The position numbers and the translations under genes are program-made. Shown here one piece after another: positions 7,032 to 12,829 of a stretch of 14,749 nt of DNA (position 1 is the first letter of the stretch; every line of letters starts with the position of its first letter). The stretch is taken from positions 1 to 14,749 of the forward strand of contig CALLCD010000290.1 in NCBI GenBank assembly GCA_938049795.1, given 5' to 3'. Under the pieces are notes generated by a model that worked only from the letters and a program-made list of their open reading frames with translations, made no database searches and had not been told where the DNA came from. The stretch is from an uncultured Hyphomonadaceae bacterium. Its GTDB lineage: Bacteria > Pseudomonadota > Alphaproteobacteria > Caulobacterales > Hyphomonadaceae.

Positions 7032-8444
7032 ATGAAACTCAAGACACTGATGATGGCGGGCGTTTGCGCGCTGACGCCGCTCGCACTTAGCCCGAACGCG
7101 AGCGCGTTTTGCGGGTTTTATGTGGCCAAGGCCGAGACGGACCTTTTTAACGAGGCGTCGAAAGTGGCGATTGCGCGCGATGGGGACCGGACGGTGGTGA
7201 CGATGGCGTCGGACTATCAGGGCGAGGCGAGCGAGTTTGCGATGGTGATCCCCGTGGTTGATGTGCCCGAGCGGGGGCAGATCAATGTCGCCAATCCGGC
7301 GCTGATGGATCATCTCGATGCGTATACGGCACCGCGGCTGGTCGAGTATTTTGATGAGAACCCTTGCGAAGAGAGAAGGCGACTTGAAGAAATTACGGTA
7401 ATGGCTAGGCGAGGTGGTGCGCCATTGCCATCTGCAGTGGCCCAAAAGGCCGAAGATCTCGGCGTCACGATTGAGGCGGAGTATGAGGTGGGTGAGTATG
7501 ACATTCTTATTCTGTCTGCGGAGGAATCGGACGGGCTGATCACCTGGCTTAATCAGGAGGGGTATAATATTCCCGATGGGGCGGAGGAGACGGTGGAGGC
7601 CTATTTGCGGCGGGGGATGAAGTTTTTTGTCGCCAAGGTTTCGCTCGAGCGCCATGACGGGAATGCTGAATTGCGACCCATTCAGGTGGCCTATGAGGAT
7701 GAGGAGTTTATGCTGCCAATCCGTCTGGGTACGGTCAATGTGCAGGGGAAGCAGGAGCTGTTTGTCTTTGCGATGACGCGCAATGGCCGCGTGGAGACGA
7801 CGAATTACCGGACGGTGAAACTGCCGTCGGATATGGATGTGCCGGTTTATCTCAAGGATGAGTTTGGCGACTTCTACAAGGACATGTTCCGCCATCAAGT
7901 CGAGAAGGAAAACGGCAAAGCGGTGTTTATGGAATATGCCTGGGATATGAGCTGGTGTGATCCGTGTGCGGCAGACCCTTTGTCGCCCTCGGAGCTGCGC
8001 GAGCTTGGCGTGCATTGGCTTGGTGACAGTGGGCCGCGCCCGAATGAGAGCCGTCCGCCGCTACTGCGTCGGCCTGGACCGCAAGCGGTGGATGTGTTCG
8101 TGACGCGGCTGCATCTGCGTTACGACGCGTCGACATTTCCGGAGGATTTGAAGTTTCAGACGACGGGCGACCGGACCAATTATCAGGGCCGCTATGTGCT
8201 GCGGCATGCATGGCGGGGCGACTATGAACAGTGCGAAGCGGCGGGCGAGTATGCCAATACGCTGGTCGATCGCTGGGACACGGAAGCGACGACGCTGGCG
8301 AGCCTGACAGGCCGCGACATTGACGAGATCCGCGCCCGCATGCGCGAGGAAGGCATGTCAGCTTCAGGGCTTGGGCTGGAAGGCGGCGAGCCGAAACCGA
8401 AGCGCAAATGGTGGCAGCGGCTCTGGGGGAATCGGGAGGAGTAG
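7032..8444 (+). CDS. DUF2330-family secreted protein with WCDPC motif
   Basis: 470 residues. ATG 7032 is preceded by a purine-rich AGGAAGGAAGAGAAG stretch that serves as ribosome-binding site. A clear Sec signal peptide (MKLK, hydrophobic core, cleavage after ASA at about 25) gives a mature start FCGFYVAKAE, a hallmark of DUF2330 proteins, together with FAMVIPV (69-75) and LDAYTAPRLVEYFDENPC (95-112). The mature protein has five cysteines: C27, C112, C309, C312 and C401. C309 and C312 form W308-C-D-P-C, which looks like a thioredoxin-type active site, although no thioredoxin fold is evident and it could instead bind metal or form a disulfide. The tail KPKRKWWQRLWGNREE is basic and tryptophan-rich, perhaps membrane- or partner-binding. 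Upstream is an RnfD-like membrane protein, a likely partner. The stop lies 3 bases from that of the convergent aldolase gene. No biochemical role is known to me. Confidence 0.85.
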   Translation: MKLKTLMMAGVCALTPLALSPNASAFCGFYVAKAETDLFNEASKVAIARDGDRTVVTMASDYQGEASEFAMVIPVVDVPERGQINVANPALMDHLDAYTAPRLVEYFDENPCEERRRLEEITVMARRGGAPLPSAVAQKAEDLGVTIEAEYEVGEYDILILSAEESDGLITWLNQEGYNIPDGAEETVEAYLRRGMKFFVAKVSLERHDGNAELRPIQVAYEDEEFMLPIRLGTVNVQGKQELFVFAMTRNGRVETTNYRTVKLPSDMDVPVYLKDEFGDFYKDMFRHQVEKENGKAVFMEYAWDMSWCDPCAADPLSPSELRELGVHWLGDSGPRPNESRPPLLRRPGPQAVDVFVTRLHLRYDASTFPEDLKFQTTGDRTNYQGRYVLRHAWRGDYEQCEAAGEYANTLVDRWDTEATTLASLTGRDIDEIRARMREEGMSASGLGLEGGEPKPKRKWWQRLWGNREE

Positions 8445-8447
8445 GGT

Positions 8448-9473
8448 CTAACCCGCAACCGCCTCGACCAGCGCGTCCATTTCGGCGTCGGTGGTGCTCC
8501 AGGCGCAGACGAAGCGGTAGCAGTTTCCCGGCCATGGGTAGAATTTTGCGCCGGCTTTCTGGAGCTTATCGGCGAAGGGGTCGGGCAGGGAGATGAAGAC
8601 CTCGTTGCCGTCTACGGGGTAGCGCAGGGCGACATTTGGCTGGGCGCAGAGGGCATTGGCGAGGCGGGTGGCTTGGGTGTTGGCGGTTTGGGCGAGGGTG
8701 AGCCAGAGCCCGTCCCGCAGCATGGCTTCGGCCTGGGCGGCGAGGAAGCGCATTTTGGGCGGCATGTGGCCGGAGCGTTTGGCGCGGGCTTGCAGTTCGG
8801 CGAATTTGGCGCGGGATTTGCCGAAGAGAAGAATGATCTCGCAGCCGATGGCGCCGGTTTTTGTCAGGCCAAACGTAAGCACGTCGACGCCCGCTTGCCA
8901 GCTCATTTGCGCTGGTGTTGCGCCGGTTGAGGCGAGGGCGTTGCCGAAGCGTGCGCCGTCGAGATGGACGGTAAGGTCTGCTTCGTGGGCGAGGGCAGCA
9001 TAGTGCTTGATTTGCTCTGCTGGGTAGGCGGTGCCGCTTTCGGTGAGGTTGGTGAGAGATAAGACGTGCGGCGGGGTTTCGTGGACGAAGCTGCGGTCGA
9101 TGCTGGCGAGGGCGTCGCGGAGGGCTTGCTCGTCGATGCGGGCGGCGTCGCCGGACAAAGACACGAGTTTGCCGCCGCCGGTGAAAAATTCCGGTGCGCC
9201 GCGCTCGTCGCGTTCGATGTGGGCTTCGGCGTGGCAGAGGATGGCGCCGGTTGGCGGGCACAGGAGCGAGAGGGCGAGCGCGTTGGAGGCGGTGCCGGAC
9301 GCGCACATCCACATGTCGAAATCGTCGGTCTCGAAGGTCTGGGCGATGAGGGTGCGGACGCGGGCAGTGACGCTGTCGTTTCCGTAAGAGCCTTCCATGC
9401 CGGTGTTCACGCGGGCGAGGGCCTCGATGACAGAGGGGTGCGCGGGGGCGGAAGTGTCGGAGGAGAAGTCCAT
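8448..9473 (-). CDS. Low-specificity L-threonine aldolase-like PLP enzyme (beta-eliminating lyase family)
   Basis: 341 residues, normal for fold-type I threonine aldolases, which cleave L-threonine/allo-threonine to glycine and acetaldehyde. Visible family features are FSSDT at the N-terminus, GSYGNDSVTARV (28-39), CASGTASN (57-64, phosphate loop), H85 in HAEAHI, TESGTAY (144-150), HLDGARFGNAL (170-180) with D172 and R175, and the PLP lysine K205 in FGLTKTGA. The TKTGA form resembles the Pseudomonas-type low-specificity subgroup. ATG 9473 follows the stop of the SDR gene by only 3 bases and has no good ribosome-binding site of its own, so translational coupling is likely. It is the last gene of the minus-strand run. 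Other reactions on beta-hydroxy amino acids (for example phenylserine cleavage) are possible. Confidence 0.92.
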   Translation of the reverse strand: MDFSSDTSAPAHPSVIEALARVNTGMEGSYGNDSVTARVRTLIAQTFETDDFDMWMCASGTASNALALSLLCPPTGAILCHAEAHIERDERGAPEFFTGGGKLVSLSGDAARIDEQALRDALASIDRSFVHETPPHVLSLTNLTESGTAYPAEQIKHYAALAHEADLTVHLDGARFGNALASTGATPAQMSWQAGVDVLTFGLTKTGAIGCEIILLFGKSRAKFAELQARAKRSGHMPPKMRFLAAQAEAMLRDGLWLTLAQTANTQATRLANALCAQPNVALRYPVDGNEVFISLPDPFADKLQKAGAKFYPWPGNCYRFVCAWSTTDAEMDALVEAVAG

Positions 9474-9476
9474 GAG

Positions 9477-10235
9477 TTAGTCCGGTTGTATGTCGGGTGT
9501 TTGCCAGAGCAAGTGCTGGCCGCCGTCGCTGGTGATCATTTGGCCGGTGACGCTTTGCGCGGTGATGAGGTAGCGCAGGGCGGCGATGATTTCATCGGGG
9601 TTAGAGCCTTGGCGGGTGAGCGTGGCTTGGGCTTCGGCGGAGAAATCGGCTTCGGATTGGTGGACCGAGCGCAGGGTGGGGCCGGGGCCGATGGCGTTGA
9701 CGCGGATGTTCGGGGCGAGGGCTTGGGCGAGGGTGCGGGTGGCAGTCCAGAGGGCGGATTTGGAGAGGGTATAGGTGAAGAATTGCGGGTTGAGCTTGAG
9801 GACGCGTTGGTCGATGAGGTTGATGATCTGGGCTTTGGTATTAGCGGGCAGGGCGGCGGCGAAGTGTTGGGCGAGATGGATGGGCGCGCGGAGGTTCACG
9901 TCCATGTGGAAGTCCCAGTCTTGGCGGGTGTGGGTCCGTGCGGTGTCATCTTCGAAGGTGGAGACGGAGTTGACGAGGAGGGTGAGCGGGGTGCCGAGGG
10001 CGGCTTGGGCTGCGGGGATGAGGGCGGCGGTTTCGGCTTCGTCGGCGAGGTTGGCCTGGACGAGGGCTGCGGTTCCGCCGGCGTCGGTGATGGTTTTGGC
10101 GGTGTTTTCTGCGCCGGATTTGGAGCTGCGATAGTGGATGGCGACGTGCCAGCCGTCTTGGCCGAGAGCTGTGGCCATGGCTTTGCCGAGACGTGCGCCT
10201 GCGCCGGTGACGAGAGCTGCGCGGGGGCTAGCCAT
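9477..10235 (-). CDS. Pteridine-reductase-like short-chain dehydrogenase (FolM/PTR1 type)
   Basis: 252 residues. It has the classical SDR Rossmann motif TGAGARLGKAMA (10-21) and the NADPH-favouring HYRSS (34-38). The active site is D142, Y155, K159 in INLIDQRVLKLNPQFFTYTLSK, with Asp in place of the usual catalytic serine. That D-Y-K arrangement is typical of pteridine reductases (trypanosomatid PTR1, bacterial FolM-like dihydromonapterin/dihydrofolate reductases). The C-terminal SVTGQMITSDGGQHL is the usual SDR end. The likely role is NADPH-dependent reduction of a dihydropterin or dihydrofolate in the cytosol. ATG 10235 overlaps the antiporter stop by 8 bases and no strong ribosome-binding site is visible, so coupling is likely. 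A start 18 codons upstream in the same frame would lie within the antiporter gene and adds residues foreign to the family. Confidence 0.88.
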   Translation of the reverse strand: MASPRAALVTGAGARLGKAMATALGQDGWHVAIHYRSSKSGAENTAKTITDAGGTAALVQANLADEAETAALIPAAQAALGTPLTLLVNSVSTFEDDTARTHTRQDWDFHMDVNLRAPIHLAQHFAAALPANTKAQIINLIDQRVLKLNPQFFTYTLSKSALWTATRTLAQALAPNIRVNAIGPGPTLRSVHQSEADFSAEAQATLTRQGSNPDEIIAALRYLITAQSVTGQMITSDGGQHLLWQTPDIQPD

Positions 10236-11205
10236 TGATAAGGGCCAGTATGTTCCAGCCATTGACGACGCCGAAAATATAGACCGCATAGATGAGCAGG
10301 AGCAGGACGCCAGCGAGGCGGCCTATGCGCATTTTGGCGAAGATGAAGATGCCGATGATGAGGGCGGCGGCGGCCATGACCCAATGGTCATAATTGGCGA
10401 AGGATTGGGCCGCCTCGATGGGGCCGAAAAAGGCGATGAGGCCGCCTGCGCCGAGAATGTTGAACAGGTTCGAGCCGAGGACATTGCCGACAAGGACATC
10501 GGTTTTCTTGCGCAAGGCGGCGGCGACGCCTGCGCCAATCTCGGGCAGGGAGGTGCCGACGGCGAGCAGGGTCAGACCGATAAATTCTTCGGAGACTTGG
10601 TAGAAGCGGGCAACGCCAACCCCGCCATCAACGATGAGCCGTGCGCCGATGGGCAGGCCGATCATGCCGATGAGGATGTAGCCTGCGGCACGGCCTGTGC
10701 TGAGTTTGGAGGGGGTGACGTCGATGCCTGTGTCCACACCGGCATTTGCGGCCATGCGGGCGGAGGCGAGCGTGTAGACGGCGTAGAAGATAAGCGCGAT
10801 GAGGAAGAGCGTGCCCATAGCGACGTCGAGGCCGATCGTGGCGAGGATGGCGATCCAGCCCAGCGTGGCGGCGAACATGACGGCAAAGGAGCGGCCCTGT
10901 CCCCAGCCGCCTGCCGCGATGGGGGAGATAATGGCGGGCAAGGCGAGGACGAGGAAGATGTTGGCAATGTTCGAGCCGACAATATTGCCAAGCGCGAGAT
11001 TGGGGTAATTGTTGCGCGCCGCATCAATCGCGACGAGCATTTCGGGGGCCGATGTGCCGAAGCCGACGATGAAAATACCGGCAATCAAAGGAGAAAGGCC
11101 AAGTTTGCGGCCAACAGCGACCGCGCCGTTGACGAGGAAATCACCGGCGAACGCCATCAATATGAGGCCGCCGAGCAGAGATACAATCAACCCGGAATCA
11201 GGCAT
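10228..11205 (-). CDS. Ca2+/Na+ antiporter, CaCA family (YrbG-like)
   Basis: 325 residues of mostly hydrophobic segments in two homologous halves. The two alpha-repeats that build the ion pathway are clear: GFGTSAPEM (48-56) with GNIVGSNIANIF (73-84) in the first, and AVGTSLPEIGAGVAA (215-229) with GNVLGSNLFNILG (240-252) in the second. The paired acidic residues E55 and E222 are the expected cation ligands. It should exchange Ca2+ for Na+ or H+ across the inner membrane. GAAGG lies about 10 bases before ATG 11205. It follows a 26-codon membrane ORF by 16 bases and overlaps the SDR gene by 8, so it probably sits in one operon with the pteridine reductase and aldolase genes, a grouping with no obvious metabolic logic. 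Confidence 0.95.
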   Translation of the reverse strand: MPDSGLIVSLLGGLILMAFAGDFLVNGAVAVGRKLGLSPLIAGIFIVGFGTSAPEMLVAIDAARNNYPNLALGNIVGSNIANIFLVLALPAIISPIAAGGWGQGRSFAVMFAATLGWIAILATIGLDVAMGTLFLIALIFYAVYTLASARMAANAGVDTGIDVTPSKLSTGRAAGYILIGMIGLPIGARLIVDGGVGVARFYQVSEEFIGLTLLAVGTSLPEIGAGVAAALRKKTDVLVGNVLGSNLFNILGAGGLIAFFGPIEAAQSFANYDHWVMAAAALIIGIFIFAKMRIGRLAGVLLLLIYAVYIFGVVNGWNILALING

Positions 11206-11221
11206 AAAGGACCGCCTTCAA

Positions 11222-11302
11222 TCAGTCGAGACGTTTGAAATCGATGAAGTTTAAGACGCCGAATACCGCAAATGTAACGCCAATTGCTATGAGTGCAGCC
11301 AT
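11222..11302 (-). CDS. Putative 26-residue single-span membrane protein upstream of the antiporter
   Basis: A 26-codon frame, ATG 11302 to TGA 11222, in the leader of the antiporter gene. It encodes one hydrophobic segment, from AALIAIGVTFAVFGVL (residues 2-17), followed by the polar end NFIDFKRLD. A purine-rich AAAGAG lies 7 bases before the start, a weak ribosome-binding site. The stop is 16 bases before the antiporter ATG, so the two would be co-transcribed and perhaps coupled. A small regulatory or assembly subunit of the antiporter, or a leader peptide, is conceivable. I do not recognise a family. It could also be a chance frame. Confidence 0.45.
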   Translation of the reverse strand: MAALIAIGVTFAVFGVLNFIDFKRLD

Positions 11303-11404
11303 AGGAATGCTCTTTATTACTGTTTGTTGTGTGTGCGGTTTAGCGCGTTGTCTGGCAAATGGCGAGGTGATTCCTGAGAAAAGCTGCAAGCGGAGGTCGG
11401 GCCG

Positions 11405-11854
11405 ATGAGTGTGAGACAAACCCTGTTCCGGACATGGTTTCGCCTGTCGCGGCCAATGACGCTGGGTGTGCGGGCGATTGTGGAGAATGAGGCGGGGGAG
11501 GTTTTGCTGGTGCGGCATACTTATGTTGACGGGTTGTTTTTGCCCGGCGGCGGGGTCGAGCGGGGCGAGCCTGCGGAGGAGGCGCTGGGGCGGGAACTGG
11601 TCGAAGAGGCGGGGGTGGAGATGACCCAATCTGCTCAATTAGTTGGAATTTTTTCAAATCATCGCGTCTTTCGCAATGATCATGTTTTGCTTTATCGGGT
11701 GGTCAATTGGCGTCCGGTGACGGCGACCAGCCGGGGGGAGATTGCCGAAATTGTGTGGAGTAAGCCGCTTGATTTACCGACCGATGCGACGGCGGGGACG
11801 CGGCGCAGGCTGGCGGCGGAATATGGCGATGAACCGGTCGGGCTTTATTGGTAA
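11405..11854 (+). CDS. Nudix hydrolase
   Basis: 149 residues. A perfect Nudix box lies at about 48-70: GX5EX7REUXEEXGU, read here as G-GVERG-E-PAEEALG-RELVEEAGV. The glutamates of REUXEE are the metal ligands. Nudix enzymes hydrolyse nucleoside diphosphates linked to another moiety. The core LGVRAIVENEAGEVLLVRHTYVDG before the box is a standard Nudix beta-sheet start. Substrate class (house-cleaning of damaged nucleotides, ADP-ribose, sugar nucleotides) cannot be read from sequence. GGAGG 8 bases before ATG 11405 fixes the start. The gene stands alone between a divergent minus-strand operon and a convergent 33-codon ORF that overlaps its stop by 10 bases. Confidence 0.93.
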   Translation: MSVRQTLFRTWFRLSRPMTLGVRAIVENEAGEVLLVRHTYVDGLFLPGGGVERGEPAEEALGRELVEEAGVEMTQSAQLVGIFSNHRVFRNDHVLLYRVVNWRPVTATSRGEIAEIVWSKPLDLPTDATAGTRRRLAAEYGDEPVGLYW

Positions 11855-11946
11855 TTCTCGGCAAAGGCCATGATGGCGGGCAGGAACATGAACGCGATGA
11901 AGCCGATGGCGGGCCAGAGGGGATTTGGTTTCTTGCGTTTTCTCAT
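11845..11946 (-). CDS. Putative 33-residue basic single-span membrane protein
   Basis: ATG 11946 to TAA 11845 encodes a strongly basic N-terminus MRKRKKPNP and then one hydrophobic stretch, LWPAIGFIAFMFLPAIMAFA (10-29), ending ENYQ. That fits a membrane span with a cytoplasmic basic end under the positive-inside rule. The last 10 bases overlap the end of the convergent Nudix gene. No clear ribosome-binding site is visible, but a GGTCA/TGACC inverted repeat (11949-11961) sits 2 bases before the start codon. Layout and composition are more protein-like than expected for a random frame. No family or function is recognised. Confidence 0.45.
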   Translation of the reverse strand: MRKRKKPNPLWPAIGFIAFMFLPAIMAFAENYQ

Positions 11947-11948
11947 TG

Positions 11949-11961
11949 GGTCAGATTGACC
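11949..11961. promoter_or_regulatory. GGTCA-N3-TGACC inverted repeat at a small-ORF start
   Basis: GGTCAGATTGACC has perfect 5-bp arms and a 3-base centre. It lies 2 bases upstream of the start codon of the 33-codon minus-strand ORF, where a ribosome-binding site would normally be. It could be a dimeric regulator site or a hairpin that blocks translation. Short arms make chance possible. Confidence 0.25.
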
Positions 11962-12141
11962 GCGAAATAAGGCGCAAACTGGACGGCAGATGGGCCAAGC
12001 AGGGGCGCGTGGCGCTTCGTCGATTTGGATTTACGAAAGGTTAAGGCAGATATGTTATTTTGTATTCATGCCCGTGTCGTTCCCCTTCGCGGTCATGGCT
12101 AAATACTGGTTGTGAGAGCCAGTGTGTGGGCGGTCATTTCG
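11962..12141. other. Intergenic region, no convincing gene
   Basis: About 180 bases between the end of pgsA and the 33-codon ORF. It is locally AT-richer around 12033-12070. A weak 5-bp hairpin, ACTGG/CCAGT with a 9-base loop (12105-12123), lies just past the pgsA stop on the minus strand but has no T-tract. I see no tRNA, small-RNA signature or repeat. In several other alphaproteobacteria I recall moaD/moaE following pgsA; they are not here. Confidence 0.5.
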
Positions 12142-12762
12142 TTAATCGGGGTGGCCGTCTTGCATTGGTTTGGCGGCGGCGAGGAAATATTGAATGCCGG
12201 TGCCGAGGGACAAGACACAGCCAAATACGAAGATGGACAGCCCGATCCGGCTGATTGTGATCATTAGCTCCAATTGTTCGGTATCTTCAAGCTGGGCTGC
12301 GCGCATAGCGAAGGCATAGGCGAGCATGCAGATCGACATGGCCCCCATGATAATGGCGGTTTTGCTTTTGGCGAGGAATGTGGCTTTCAAGTTCACATCG
12401 GGGCGTTTGGCGCGCAGGCGCATGACGAATATGTCGCGAATGGACAAGCAGACCAAGCCATATATGGCGATGATGGGATAGGTGGTCAGCATGCCAATCA
12501 GGACCGTGAAGACGAGTATTTTGTCGGCCCAGAGGTCGAGTTTTGCGCCTAATTCGGAACTTGCGTTGAGGGCGCGGGCGAGGAAGCCGTCGAGCCAGTC
12601 GGTCAGGGCGGCGAGGGTAAAGATGCCAAAGGCGAGACCGGCATAGACTTCGCGGAACTCGAAACTCTTATGGGTTAGGAAGGACCAGACAAGCCAGCCG
12701 ACAAGTGGGGCGGCGAGGATGCGGAGGATGGTGACGGCATTGGGAATCCAGCTAAGGGTCAT
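12142..12762 (-). CDS. pgsA: CDP-diacylglycerol--glycerol-3-phosphate 3-phosphatidyltransferase
   Basis: 206 residues, inner-membrane enzyme of phosphatidylglycerol synthesis that makes phosphatidylglycerol phosphate from CDP-diacylglycerol and glycerol-3-phosphate. The CDP-alcohol phosphatidyltransferase signature D-x2-DG-x2-AR-x8-G-x3-D-x3-D is complete: D55, D58, G59, A62, R63, G72, D76 and D80. IPNAVTILRILAAP (6-19) is the usual PgsA N-terminus, and several membrane segments follow. Assignment to PgsA rather than cardiolipin or phosphatidylserine synthase rests on the N-terminus and on the uvrC neighbour, a common pairing in proteobacteria. It starts 67 bases after uvrC on the same strand. 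No strong ribosome-binding site is visible before ATG 12762. Confidence 0.93.
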   Translation of the reverse strand: MTLSWIPNAVTILRILAAPLVGWLVWSFLTHKSFEFREVYAGLAFGIFTLAALTDWLDGFLARALNASSELGAKLDLWADKILVFTVLIGMLTTYPIIAIYGLVCLSIRDIFVMRLRAKRPDVNLKATFLAKSKTAIIMGAMSICMLAYAFAMRAAQLEDTEQLELMITISRIGLSIFVFGCVLSLGTGIQYFLAAAKPMQDGHPD

Positions 12763-12829
12763 AAGAGAGGGGTCCGTTGGCTGTTTCGTTGGGCCGGTTT
12801 ATGGTCTGTTCGGCAGAGTTTGGCATGGT

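Noticed and set aside
12105..12123. Hairpin ACTGG/CCAGT as a pgsA terminator
   Set aside because: A five-pair stem with a 9-base loop and no T-tract is too weak to call.
12112..12267. Plus-strand 51-codon GTG frame with a hydrophobic N-terminus, antisense to the end of pgsA
   Set aside because: About 126 bases overlap the conserved-looking C-terminal part of pgsA, there is no ribosome-binding site, and the hydrophobicity can be a mirror of the membrane-protein codons on the other strand.
12752..12826. 24-codon minus-strand frame between uvrC and pgsA that ends inside the pgsA start
   Set aside because: It has no ribosome-binding site and is a polar, low-information sequence. It could act as a coupling leader, but nothing supports that.
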